Source: Burkholderia sp. HI2500
Lineage (GTDB): Bacteria; Pseudomonadota; Gammaproteobacteria; Burkholderiales; Burkholderiaceae
Length of the DNA stretch: 64,000 bases
Direction: 5' to 3'
Assembly (NCBI RefSeq): GCF_002223055.1
Contig: NZ_NKFL01000007.1
Coordinates: forward strand, 62,001 to 126,000
Each line of letters opens with the position of its first letter. The stretch's first letter is position 1. Position numbers and translations under genes: made by a program. A model generated the notes under the pieces. The model was not told where the DNA came from. It did not search any database and saw only the letters and a program-made list of their open reading frames with translations. Below, piece by piece: positions 36,045-44,377 of this stretch.

Positions 36045-37046
36045 ATGACACGCATGATCTGGAAAGGCGCGATCAGCTTCGGGCTCGTTCACGTGCCCGT
36101 GCAGCTGTTCCCGGCCACGCGCACCGTGAAGCCGTCGTTCCGGCTGCTCGACAAGCGCTCGATGGACCCGGTCGGCTATCGGCAGGTCAACAAGCGCACC
36201 GGCAAGGAAGTCACGCGCGAGGACATCGTGCGCGGCTACGAGTACGAGAAGGAGCGCTATGTCGTGCTGACCGACGACGAGATCCGCGCGGCGAACCCCG
36301 AGTCGACGCAGACCGTCGACATCGTCACGTTCGTCGACGAGGATGCCGTGTCGTTCCTGTATCTCGACACACCGTACTACCTCGTGCCCGACCGCAAGGG
36401 CGAGAAGGTCTATGCGCTGCTGCGCGACGCGCTGAAGGACAGCGGCAAGATCGGCATCGCGCACGTCGTGATGCGCGACCGCCAGCATCTCGGCGCGCTG
36501 ATTCCGGTCGGGCCGCTGCTCGCGCTCGATACGCTGCGCTGGCAGGAGGAACTGCGGCCGCTGGACGAACTGTCGGTGCCGGCCGACGACGCGAAGCGCG
36601 CGGGCGTCAGTGCGCGCGAACTCGCGATGGCGAAGAAGCTGATCGACGACATGTCGGGCTCCTGGACGCCCGACGAGTATCACGACACGTTCCGCGACGA
36701 CATCCTCGAGCTGGTCGAGCGCAAGGTGCGCGCGGGCCGCATCGAGGAAATCGAGGACCGGCCCGCGCAGACGGCGCGCACGGCGACCAACGTGGTCGAT
36801 CTCACCGAGCTGCTCAAGCGCAGCCTGAAGGGCGGCGGTGGTGCGCGTGCCGCGCGCGCGGACGACGACGAGGAGGCCCGTGCGCCTTCGCCTTCGCCAT
36901 CGACGGGCGCGCGGCGCAAGCCGGCGGCGAAAACGTCCGCGAAAGGCACGGCGAAGGCACCGGCGAAGCGCGCGGCCGCGAAGCACGGCGCGACCGGCAC
37001 GCACGCGGCGAAGAAGGCCGCCGTGCGCCGCAAGCACGCCGCGTGA
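36045..37046 (+). CDS. ku: Bacterial Ku DNA end-binding protein
   Basis: This is a 333-residue homodimeric Ku that binds broken DNA ends and recruits LigD. The beta-barrel core spans residues 1-260: MIWKGAISFGLVHVPVQLFP, KEVTREDIVRGYEYEKERYV, TPYYLVPDRKGEKVYALLRD, MAKKLIDDMSGSWTPDEYHD. The Lys/Ala-rich tail after residue 285 (AAKTSAKGTAKAPAKRAAAK) is the extended basic C-terminus known to aid DNA threading. CAAGGAGG precedes the ATG. The LigD gene follows after 24 bases. Confidence 0.96.
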   Translation: MTRMIWKGAISFGLVHVPVQLFPATRTVKPSFRLLDKRSMDPVGYRQVNKRTGKEVTREDIVRGYEYEKERYVVLTDDEIRAANPESTQTVDIVTFVDEDAVSFLYLDTPYYLVPDRKGEKVYALLRDALKDSGKIGIAHVVMRDRQHLGALIPVGPLLALDTLRWQEELRPLDELSVPADDAKRAGVSARELAMAKKLIDDMSGSWTPDEYHDTFRDDILELVERKVRAGRIEEIEDRPAQTARTATNVVDLTELLKRSLKGGGGARAARADDDEEARAPSPSPSTGARRKPAAKTSAKGTAKAPAKRAAAKHGATGTHAAKKAAVRRKHAA

Positions 37047-37070
37047 CGGCGCGGGAAGGAGGGTGACGCG

Positions 37071-39812
37071 ATGGCCGGCAAGCTCGAACCCTATCGCAGC
37101 AAGCGCCGCTTCGATGCGACGCCGGAACCCGAGGGAGCGCACGGGCGGCGGCGAGCGCACGCGGATGCTGACGCTCAGAAGGCGCAAAAGGCGCATCATG
37201 CGCGACCCGCCGCGCGCAGCGCCCGGCCGCTGCGCTTCGTGATCCAGGAACATCACGCACGGCGGCTGCACTACGATTTCCGTCTCGAACTCGACGGCAC
37301 GCTCAAGTCATGGGCGGTGCCGAAAGGGCCGAGCATCGACCCGTCGGTGAAGCGGCTGGCCGTGCACGTCGAGGATCATCCGCTCGAATATGCGTCGTTC
37401 GAAGGCGAGATCCCGGCCGGCCACTACGGCGCGGGCTCGGTCACCGTGTGGGACGAGGGCACCTGGACGCCCGACGGCGGCATTGCCCGGGCGCGCGACG
37501 GCTACCGCGCGGGCAAGCTGACGTTCCGGCTCGACGGCACGAAGCTGCACGGCGGCTGGGCGCTGGTGCGCAGCGGGCGGCAGCAGGGGCGCCAGGAGCA
37601 ATGGCTGCTGATCAAGGAACGCGACGACGACGCGCGCGATGCGGCCAGCTTCGATGTCGTCGCGCAGCAGCCGGGCAGCGTGCATGTCGGCCGGACAAAG
37701 GCGGCGCGCAAGGCGCCTGCCCGCCCGCCGCATGACGGCGGGGCGCGCACGACGGCGATCGATCCGTCGCAGGTGGAAGGCGCGGTGCGCGCGGCATTGC
37801 CCGAGCGCGTGACGCCGCAACTCGCGACGCTTGTCGATGCCCCACCTGCTCACCATGATTGGCGCTACGAAGTGAAATTCGACGGATACCGGATCCTGGC
37901 CCGGATCGCGGGCGGCGGTGCGCGCCGGCACGTCACGCTGATGACGCGCGAAGGTCGCGACTGGACCGCGAAGCTGCGCATGCAGCGCGACGCGCTCGCG
38001 GCGCTCGAGGTCGGCAACGCGTGGCTCGACGGCGAGGCCGTCGTCCTGGGCGAGCACGGGCTGCCCGATTTCCAGGCGCTGCAGAACGCGCTCGGCGCGG
38101 GCCGTTCGGACGCGGTGACGCTGTTCGTGTTCGACCTGCCCTTCGTCGACGGATACGACCTGCGCGATGCGCCGCTCGCCGCGCGGCGCGCGCTGCTCGA
38201 ACCGTTGCTCGCCGGCAGCGATCCCGCGCGGCTGCGCTACTCGCCCGATCTCGGCGACGACGTCGCGTCGCTGATCGCGAGCGCGTGCGACACGGGGCTC
38301 GAAGGATTGATCGGCAAGCGCGCGGATTCACGCTATCGCGGTGGCCGCTCGTCCGCGTGGATCAAGCTGAAATGCCGGCGGCGGCAGGAGTTCGTGATCG
38401 GCGGCTATACCGAGCCGTCGGGCAGCCGGCACGGCTTCGGCGCGTTGCTGCTCGGCGTGTACGAACCGGCCGCGGGCGGCAAGCGGCCACGCGGCAAACC
38501 GCCGTTGCGCTATGTCGGCCGGGTCGGCACCGGGTTCGATACGCGTCTGCTCGACCGGCTCGCGGCGACGCTGCGCCAGCACGAACGCGGCACGACGCCG
38601 TTCGACCCGCCGCCGCGCGAACGGTCCCGCACGCGCGTCCACTGGGTCGAGCCGACGCTCGTCGCCGAATGCGAATTCGCGGAATGGACGAGCGACGGCA
38701 TCGTGCGGCAGGCGGCGTTCATCGCGCTGCGCGAAGACAAGCCGGCGCGGCAGATCGTCCGCGAAGTGCCGCGGCCAACCGAAACGGAGGCGACGATGAA
38801 CGAAACCCGCGCGGCGCATGGCGCATCCTCGCATGCCCCGCCTACCGATACGGCGCACGGCCGCAAGCATGGCGCGCGCGCGTCCGCGTCTGCCGGCGAC
38901 ACGCAGCGCGCGGCCGCCGCCGATCGCGTCGGCCGCGTGCGCATCACGCATCCCGAGCGGGTGCTCGATCCGCAAAGCGGCACGCGCAAGATCGACCTCG
39001 CGCACTACTGGCAATGGGTCGCGCCGTGGCTGCTGCCGGACCTGAAGGGCCGGCCCGTGTCGCTCGTGCGCGCACCGGGCGACATCGCCGGCGAACTGTT
39101 CTTCCAGAAGCATGCCGAGCGCCGCGAGATCCCGTTCGTCACGCAGCACGAAGGGCTCGATCCCGGCCACGGGCCGCTGCTGTCGATCGACAGCGTCGAC
39201 GCGCTGCTCGGCGCCGCGCAGATGGGCACGGTCGAGCTGCACACGTGGAATGCGCACGCGTCGAACATCGAGCGGCCGGACCGCATCGTGTTCGACCTCG
39301 ATCCCGATCCGGCGCTGCCGTGGCGCGCGATGATCGACGCCGCGCAGCTCGTGCGCGGGCTGCTCGATGAGCTGGGCCTCGCGTCGTTCTGCAAGACGAG
39401 CGGCGGCAAGGGGCTGCACGTCGTCGTGCCGCTCACGCGGCATGCGGGCTGGGACGACGTGAAGGATTTCTCGCGCGCGGTGGCGCAGCACGTCGCGGGC
39501 GCGCTGCCCGACCGTTTCACGGCGACGATGGGGCCGCGCCACCGGCGCGGCAAGATCTTCGTCGACTACCTGCGCAACGGCCGCGGCGCGAGCACGATCG
39601 CCGCGTATTCGGTGCGCGCGCGGCCCGGCATGGGCGTATCGGTGCCGCTCGACTGGGACGAGGTGCCCGACACGACGGGCGGTGCGCAATGGACGATCGA
39701 CACGCTGCGTGAACGCCTCGATGCGTTGAAACGCGATCCGTGGGAAGGCTATGCGCACGCGCGGCAGCGCATCACCGCGTCGATGCGTGCGCGGCTGGGC
39801 GCTGAAACGTGA
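37071..39812 (+). CDS. ligD: Multidomain ATP-dependent DNA ligase LigD
   Basis: This is a 913-residue end-joining enzyme. Domain order is phosphoesterase (residues about 50-190, EHHARRLHYDFRLELDGTLK), ATP ligase (about 235-560, with adenylation motif EVKFDGYR, K269), then a primase-polymerase domain (about 625-905, with THPERVLDP, the metal-binding FDLDPD and KTSGGKGLHVVVPL). This phosphoesterase-ligase-polymerase order matches Pseudomonas LigD. It repairs double-strand breaks with Ku. Unusual clustering with katE points to combined peroxide and DNA-break defence. Confidence 0.96.
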   Translation: MAGKLEPYRSKRRFDATPEPEGAHGRRRAHADADAQKAQKAHHARPAARSARPLRFVIQEHHARRLHYDFRLELDGTLKSWAVPKGPSIDPSVKRLAVHVEDHPLEYASFEGEIPAGHYGAGSVTVWDEGTWTPDGGIARARDGYRAGKLTFRLDGTKLHGGWALVRSGRQQGRQEQWLLIKERDDDARDAASFDVVAQQPGSVHVGRTKAARKAPARPPHDGGARTTAIDPSQVEGAVRAALPERVTPQLATLVDAPPAHHDWRYEVKFDGYRILARIAGGGARRHVTLMTREGRDWTAKLRMQRDALAALEVGNAWLDGEAVVLGEHGLPDFQALQNALGAGRSDAVTLFVFDLPFVDGYDLRDAPLAARRALLEPLLAGSDPARLRYSPDLGDDVASLIASACDTGLEGLIGKRADSRYRGGRSSAWIKLKCRRRQEFVIGGYTEPSGSRHGFGALLLGVYEPAAGGKRPRGKPPLRYVGRVGTGFDTRLLDRLAATLRQHERGTTPFDPPPRERSRTRVHWVEPTLVAECEFAEWTSDGIVRQAAFIALREDKPARQIVREVPRPTETEATMNETRAAHGASSHAPPTDTAHGRKHGARASASAGDTQRAAAADRVGRVRITHPERVLDPQSGTRKIDLAHYWQWVAPWLLPDLKGRPVSLVRAPGDIAGELFFQKHAERREIPFVTQHEGLDPGHGPLLSIDSVDALLGAAQMGTVELHTWNAHASNIERPDRIVFDLDPDPALPWRAMIDAAQLVRGLLDELGLASFCKTSGGKGLHVVVPLTRHAGWDDVKDFSRAVAQHVAGALPDRFTATMGPRHRRGKIFVDYLRNGRGASTIAAYSVRARPGMGVSVPLDWDEVPDTTGGAQWTIDTLRERLDALKRDPWEGYAHARQRITASMRARLGAET

Positions 39813-39896
39813 ATGCGTCAACGCCGACGCTGCGGATGGGGGTGCCCGTTTTTCGGCGGCGATGTCGACATGAAAGCCAGCACGCGTGCTGACCGC

Positions 39897-39910
39897 GGCA
39901 TGGGCCTTGC
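39897..39910 (+). promoter_or_regulatory. Sigma54 promoter (gene at 39966)
   Basis: GGCATG-GGCC-TTGC is a full degenerate-consensus match, 56 bases before the ATG. The perfect palindrome AGCACGCGTGCT lies just upstream (39879-39890) and could be an activator site. Confidence 0.72.
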
Positions 39911-39965
39911 TGAAAGGAAGGGGCAGGAATTTCCATCACGTGGTCTCTATCAGGGAGAAAACTTC

Positions 39966-40361
39966 ATGAAATCGGTATCCGAATCGAAGTGTGTCGCGCC
40001 GCGCGTGCTGGCGTGCGCGGCTGTCGCGATCATCGCGGCCGCGCCGGCCGCATGGGCGCAGAACTCGCAGCGCCCGGACGAGGGCACCGGCGCGCCGAAT
40101 CCGTCGATGGACATGTCGACGCCGGGCACCAACGGCAATACGGCCGCGCCGCCTCCGCCTGCACCCGTGCAGCGGCAGGGTGCGACACAAGGCTCGCGTT
40201 CGCACAGCGGATCGGCCGGCCATGTGAAGCCGGGCGGCCCCAATGGCGCGGGGGCGGGCGGCAGCGGCACCGGCAACGGCAACGGCAGCTCGCCCGGGTC
40301 GACGGGCACGGGCGGCGGCGGTGCCGGCGGGGCGGGCAGCGCGGGTTCCAGCGGCTATTGA
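39966..40361 (+). CDS. Exported glycine/serine-rich protein
   Basis: This 131-residue protein has GGGAGAA before the ATG. The signal peptide ends ...AAAPAAWAQ at about residue 32. The mature part is low complexity: a Pro/Thr/Asn segment (GTGAPNPSMDMSTPGTNGNT) then a Gly/Ser/Asn tail. No fold is predicted. It may be a cell-wall or matrix-associated filler protein; function unknown. It has its own sigma54 site and is cotranscribed with the DUF3022-like copy 2. Confidence 0.75.
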   Translation: MKSVSESKCVAPRVLACAAVAIIAAAPAAWAQNSQRPDEGTGAPNPSMDMSTPGTNGNTAAPPPPAPVQRQGATQGSRSHSGSAGHVKPGGPNGAGAGGSGTGNGNGSSPGSTGTGGGGAGGAGSAGSSGY

Positions 40362-40430
40362 CGGCGCCGTGCCGACGAAGGCGGCGAGGTTTCCCGCGAC
40401 GGGCACGCCGCCATGACACAGGAGGGCATC

Positions 40431-40814
40431 ATGCAATCCAATTCCCGGAACCGGCGGGAGAACGACGAGATCGATGACTTCGACGAGATCGACGGCGACG
40501 CGACCGAAGCGGACGATCTCGATACGACGGTCCATGTCGACGTGGCCACAGGCAGGATCAAGTTCCACTCGACCTGGGCGCTGACGGCCGATGCGCCGCC
40601 CGAATACGCGCGGCATGCGGTCGAACTGGCGCTCGACAGCGACACGATGGAGCGGTATGCGGCGCTCGACGACGGCACGCGGATGCGCGTGCATGCGATT
40701 TTGCATGACACGGTGCAGGCGATGCTCGACCGTGTGCCCGATACCGATGAGAGCCTGACGCTCACGATCGAAGTGACCGACGCGATGCTGGACGCGGCGA
40801 GTCACCTGCAGTAG
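40431..40814 (+). CDS. DUF3022-like protein, copy 2
   Basis: This 127-residue protein has AGGAGGG before the ATG. The N-terminal 35 residues are acidic (ENDEIDDFDEIDGDATEADD). The core from TVHVDVATGRIKFHSTWA to TIEVTDAMLDAA is paralogous to the protein encoded at 32869. Function unknown. I see no sigma54 site of its own, so it probably shares that of 39966. Confidence 0.8.
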   Translation: MQSNSRNRRENDEIDDFDEIDGDATEADDLDTTVHVDVATGRIKFHSTWALTADAPPEYARHAVELALDSDTMERYAALDDGTRMRVHAILHDTVQAMLDRVPDTDESLTLTIEVTDAMLDAASHLQ

Positions 40815-41022
40815 CGGGGTGCGCGACGGCGTCTCACGGTTCGCAGGCGGCGGTCGCGCCCGGACGGCATCGGCCCTTGCAAGCGGGAAATCCGCGTGCC
40901 GGGCGCGCATCCTCGATGCCCTGCGCCGTCTCGATCGCCCTCGGATCCTTGTCGAACGCGATCAGCCGCCCGCGCGGCGCGAAACCGTTCCCTGACGGTG
41001 GGCGCGTCCCGTGGGCGGAAAC

Positions 41023-41036
41023 GGCACGCCGCTTGC
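41023..41036 (+). promoter_or_regulatory. Sigma54 promoter (DJ-1/PfpI gene)
   Basis: GGCACG-CCGC-TTGC is a full match and identical to the site at 20900. It is 51 bases before the ATG. A CTTGCAAG palindrome lies about 140 bases upstream. Confidence 0.75.
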
Positions 41037-41086
41037 TGCGAAACCGGCGCGGCACGACGTGTGCCGCGTCACTGACGGAGGGCTTC

Positions 41087-41635
41087 ATGAGCGGAAGGCT
41101 GGTTCATTGCAAGGTGGCGATCCTCGCGGTCGACGGCTTCGAGGAAGCCGAACTCGTCGAACCGCAGCGCGCGCTCGCGGCGGAAGGCGCGCAGGTCGAC
41201 GTGATTTCGGAGAAGGGTGGCGAGATCCAGGGCTTCAGGCACGTCGACAAAGGCGCGCGCGTGAAGGTCGACCGCACGTTCGACGAGGCGCGCGAGGGCG
41301 ATTACGACGCGGTCGTGCTGCCCGGCGGCGTCGTGAACGGCGACGCGATCCGGATGGTGCCGGCCGCGCGCGAGTTCGTGACGGCGGCCGTCGGCGCCGG
41401 CAAGCCGGTCGCGGCGATCTGCCATGGGGGCTGGCTGCTCGTGTCTTCCGGCCTCGTGGAAGGCCGCACGATGACGAGCTGGCCGAGCCTTCAGGACGAT
41501 ATCCGTCATGCGGGCGGCAAGTGGGTCGACCAGGAGGTCGTCCGTGACGGCCCGTTCATCACGAGCCGCAAGCCGGACGACCTGCCGGCCTTCAACGGCG
41601 CGCTGATCGATTCCCTGGCGCCACGGGCGGCGTGA
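41087..41635 (+). CDS. DJ-1/PfpI family protein
   Basis: This is a 182-residue class-I glutamine-amidotransferase-like protein. The nucleophile Cys sits in [12 protein letters not shown] with the His directly after it, and the early acid is in [31 protein letters not shown] and [20 protein letters not shown] are typical of the PfpI/YhbO/YajL-like branch, which acts in protein or nucleotide de-glycation and stress survival. ACGGAGGG is before the ATG. Cytosolic. The specific activity cannot be read. Confidence 0.92.
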   Translation: MSGRLVHCKVAILAVDGFEEAELVEPQRALAAEGAQVDVISEKGGEIQGFRHVDKGARVKVDRTFDEAREGDYDAVVLPGGVVNGDAIRMVPAAREFVTAAVGAGKPVAAICHGGWLLVSSGLVEGRTMTSWPSLQDDIRHAGGKWVDQEVVRDGPFITSRKPDDLPAFNGALIDSLAPRAA

Positions 41636-41770
41636 ACCCGTGGCGGGCGCGCCATGCGTCGTGTCACGCTGATCGACGATCCACCGACGTTCCGCGGCAT
41701 TACAAACCGTTGAAAACATTGCACCGCTAGCCGGCGTGCGTCGAGCCTGCAAGCCCGACGCACGTGCGAC

Positions 41771-43021
41771 TCACCGTGCGATCGCGACCGGTGAATTGAC
41801 GTTCACGACGGCAGCGTCGTGGTCGAACGGCGGCGCGTACACGAACCGGTCGATCACACCGGCTTCGAACAGCAGGCAGCAGGTCGAGCCGCCGAACTGG
41901 AAATAACCGATCTCGTCGCCCTTGTCGACGCGCTGGCCCGGCACGACGTCGATCACGCAGGACGACACGTCGCCCATGCCGACGAACACCGCAGCAACGG
42001 TGCCGATGCCGGGATCGTCGCAGGCGATCGCGACCACGGCGCGCGTCGCGACCGCCGTCGTGTACCCCTGGGAGTCGTTCAGCCCGGCCGGGTCGGGGCC
42101 TTCCGCCTCGACGATCGAGTAGTAGGTGCCGTGAACCCGGTACGCATGCGTGACGACCCCGCGCACCGGCGCGTGCCAGCGGTGGTAGTTGTACGCGCTG
42201 AGATAGGCCTGGTACAGGTCGCCGCCGACGAAGCGCTCGGCGAGCGACAGCCGGGCCGGCGTGAAGATGTCGCGCAGCGAATACGGTTGCGCCTTGATCC
42301 AGAACCGGTCGCGCAGCTTCACGTTCGATTCGACGTGGTACGGCGCGGCCTCGCACGCGCTGACGATCACGTGCGGATCGTCGGGCGCCGCGATCGGGCG
42401 CGCGCCGTCACGAAAGCGCCGCGTGAAGAAGTCGTTCCACGACGTGAAGCCGCCGTGCGGCTGGTCGTCGCGATACTGGAACTGCGATAGCCCGATGCGC
42501 TCGCGCGCCGCGTCGCAGAACCAGCCGTCGGGCGCCGACGTGTCGAGATGCGCGCGCGAATGCGGGCCGCCAAGGAAGCCGCACCATACGTTCAGCACGT
42601 TCTGCAGATGCGCGTTGACGGCGGCGTCGCGAAACAGCGCATGGCCCGACGGCATGCACATCGGCCAGTCGAGAAAGGCATTGATCGGGCACACGATCAG
42701 GCTCGCGTCGCTGAACGGCGGCGTGTAGGTCATCAGGTGATCCAGGACGGTCATCAACTCGTCGATCGACGTATAGCCGAGCCGGCGGCCCGATTCGACC
42801 GCTTCATCGATCGCGCGGACCAGCGTCATGCGCAGCACTGCATGATCGTCGAACAGCCGCGCGAGTTCCTGCACGGCCGGCGTACGCAGCCGGTCGCCGG
42901 CATGCGCGCGGGCTGCGGCCGCGATTTTTTCGCGGAACGCGGCCATGTGCGCTTCTTCGCGGGCCATCCATTCGCCGAGCCGATGGCGCTCGGGTGGCGG
43001 CGGGTTGAGGTCGGTCGGCAT
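41771..43021 (-). CDS. Phosphatidylserine decarboxylase-like protein
   Basis: This is a 416-residue protein with GGAGA before the ATG. The C-terminal 200 residues match PSD: WHAPVRGVVTHAYRVHGTYY, VFVGMGDVSSCVIDVVPGQR and YFQFGGSTCCLLFEAGVIDR. In the last, GGST replaces the LGST self-cleavage site and supplies the pyruvoyl-forming Ser. The long N-terminal region (about 200 residues) is the extension seen in PsiD-like and other non-housekeeping PSD proteins. It may decarboxylate phosphatidylserine or a soluble amino acid; the substrate is uncertain. It has a divergent sigma54-like site. Confidence 0.87.
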   Translation of the reverse strand: MPTDLNPPPPERHRLGEWMAREEAHMAAFREKIAAAARAHAGDRLRTPAVQELARLFDDHAVLRMTLVRAIDEAVESGRRLGYTSIDELMTVLDHLMTYTPPFSDASLIVCPINAFLDWPMCMPSGHALFRDAAVNAHLQNVLNVWCGFLGGPHSRAHLDTSAPDGWFCDAARERIGLSQFQYRDDQPHGGFTSWNDFFTRRFRDGARPIAAPDDPHVIVSACEAAPYHVESNVKLRDRFWIKAQPYSLRDIFTPARLSLAERFVGGDLYQAYLSAYNYHRWHAPVRGVVTHAYRVHGTYYSIVEAEGPDPAGLNDSQGYTTAVATRAVVAIACDDPGIGTVAAVFVGMGDVSSCVIDVVPGQRVDKGDEIGYFQFGGSTCCLLFEAGVIDRFVYAPPFDHDAAVVNVNSPVAIAR

Positions 43022-43060
43022 CGTTGTCTCCGGGGCGATGATCAGGAACCGATGCAAGGA

Positions 43061-43074
43061 GCAATCCGCCTGCC
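43061..43074 (-). promoter_or_regulatory. Sigma54 promoter candidate (PSD-like gene)
   Basis: On the minus strand the site reads GGCAGG-CGGA-TTGC, with one mismatch at -24 and perfect -12 and spacing. It is 40 bases before the ATG at 43021. The -24 elements of this site and the one at 43082 face each other only seven bases apart. Confidence 0.55.
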
Positions 43075-43081
43075 TGGAAGG

Positions 43082-43095
43082 GGCACCGATCTTGC
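43082..43095 (+). promoter_or_regulatory. Sigma54 promoter (gene at 43133)
   Basis: GGCACC-GATC-TTGC has one -24 mismatch and is 38 bases before the ATG. It is back-to-back with 43061. Confidence 0.6.
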
Positions 43096-43132
43096 GGATC
43101 GGCTTGCTGGTTCATTCGTATCGGAGAAGATC

Positions 43133-43390
43133 ATGAGCGTGGCTTCAACTGGACGGCCGAAGACGAAAACGAAGACGAAGACCGAATCGACGGGCGACGG
43201 GCGCGGTGGCGCGCAGCACACCGTGGCGCCCACGCGCACGCGCCACGCAAGCGCGACGTCGCGTGGCACGCGGGCGGCCCGGAAGCAGCAAACGACGCGC
43301 GGGACGGTGATCGCGGGCAGCGGCGGCGAGACGGGCCAGCCGTTGTGGGAGGACGACGGCGGGGCGTTGCCGCCGGAAGAGTGGTCGTGA
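43133..43390 (+). CDS. Small basic hypothetical protein
   Basis: This 85-residue protein has CGGAGAAG before the ATG. The N-terminal 50 residues are Lys/Thr/Arg-rich with a KTKTKTK repeat and look disordered and DNA- or RNA-binding. The C-terminus ends GQPLWEDDGGALPPEEWS, acidic and Trp-containing. No family is recognised. It lies behind a sigma54-like site and within the stress block. Confidence 0.65.
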   Translation: MSVASTGRPKTKTKTKTESTGDGRGGAQHTVAPTRTRHASATSRGTRAARKQQTTRGTVIAGSGGETGQPLWEDDGGALPPEEWS

Positions 43391-43567
43391 AGTTCAAGTG
43401 CGGCCCGTCCGCGCGATGTGACGGCACGGACGTGCGCAACGGCACATGAGGTGCAAACGGGTTCGTCATCGGCACACGGCACACGGCACACGTGCGCGTC
43501 ATGACGCGTCCTCCGTTCCGGCGAGTTTGCCGGTTCACATGCGCGCGCCCTGCGTTGTCGAAACCGT

Positions 43568-44377
43568 TCACCGTGAATCGAACGTGCGCAGCGTGGCGAC
43601 CCCTTTCGTGTCACCCGGCAGCCGCATCCGCGCGACGAGCGGGTAGTGATCCGACGCATGCCGCGCGCGGGCGCTGCGGTGCACGACCACGTCGACCAGC
43701 CATTCGCCCGGATGAATCCAGATCCGGTCCAGCGAGAACACCGGGTAGACGGTCGGGAACGTGCGCGGCGCCGGCGCGCGCCGGAACCGCGTGACGAGCG
43801 CCTGCAGCGCCCGGCCGCGCACGAACCATTCGTTGATGTCGCCGAGCAGGATCACCGGCATCGCCCCCGTGTCGAAGGCTGCGAGCAGCCGCTGCACCTG
43901 CGCGCTGCGCTCGCTCGCCGACAGCCCGAGGTGGGTCGCGACCACGCGCAGCGTGAGCGCGCCGCAATCGATGTCGGCGTCGAGCGCGCCGCGCGGTTCG
44001 TGCGAGTGAAACGACAGGTCGAGCGTGCGTGCCGCGCGGATCGGGCAGCGCGACAGCACCGCGTTGCCGTAGCGGCGCTCCGGCGTGTCGATCGTCGGGC
44101 CGGCCACCGCATGCATGCCGGTCGCGTCGCGCAGGTGCGCAAGCACGTCGGGCGCGCGCGTGCCGCCGAGCGGGACTTCCTGCAGCGCGATCACGTCCGC
44201 GTCGAGTTCGTCGATCACGGCCGCGATCCGGTCGGCCGCGCGCGCCGGCCACGCGCCGTAGCCGCCGCGGATGTTGTACGTCGCGATCCGCCAGTCGCGT
44301 CCGCCCGGCGCGGCGGCCGGTGCGTCGTCGGCGGCGATGACTTGCGGCGGCGGCGCCGCATGCGTGCTCAGCGCCAT
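43568..44377 (-). CDS. Endonuclease/exonuclease/phosphatase (EEP) family protein
   Basis: This 269-residue protein carries the EEP metal-hydrolase signature: IATYNIRGGYG, VIALQEVPLG, VVATHLGLSASERSAQVQRL, VILLGDINEWF and the terminal ARHASDHYPLVARM. The family includes nucleases, phosphodiesterases and phospholipid phosphatases. There is no signal peptide. It overlaps the PLD-VTT gene by ten bases, so the products probably work together in membrane-lipid or DNA turnover. The same pair occurs next to katE/ligD-type stress clusters in other proteobacteria, from memory. Confidence 0.9.
   Translation of the reverse strand: MALSTHAAPPPQVIAADDAPAAAPGGRDWRIATYNIRGGYGAWPARAADRIAAVIDELDADVIALQEVPLGGTRAPDVLAHLRDATGMHAVAGPTIDTPERRYGNAVLSRCPIRAARTLDLSFHSHEPRGALDADIDCGALTLRVVATHLGLSASERSAQVQRLLAAFDTGAMPVILLGDINEWFVRGRALQALVTRFRRAPAPRTFPTVYPVFSLDRIWIHPGEWLVDVVVHRSARARHASDHYPLVARMRLPGDTKGVATLRTFDSR

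Noticed and set aside
34473..37271. 932-codon minus-strand frame opposite katE, DUF421 and ku
   Set aside because: It spans several real genes, has no motifs, and the repeated His/Arg/Val-rich composition is typical of antisense frames in GC-rich DNA.
40890..40908. GGCATC...TTGC pattern just after the DUF3022-like copy 2 (about 40868-40882)
   Set aside because: GG and GC are separated by eleven instead of ten bases, and sigma54 spacing is strict.
43155..43185. Short tandem repeat (KTKTKTK codons) as possible phase-variable tract
   Set aside because: The repeat is imperfect at DNA level and in frame; no evidence of on/off switching.
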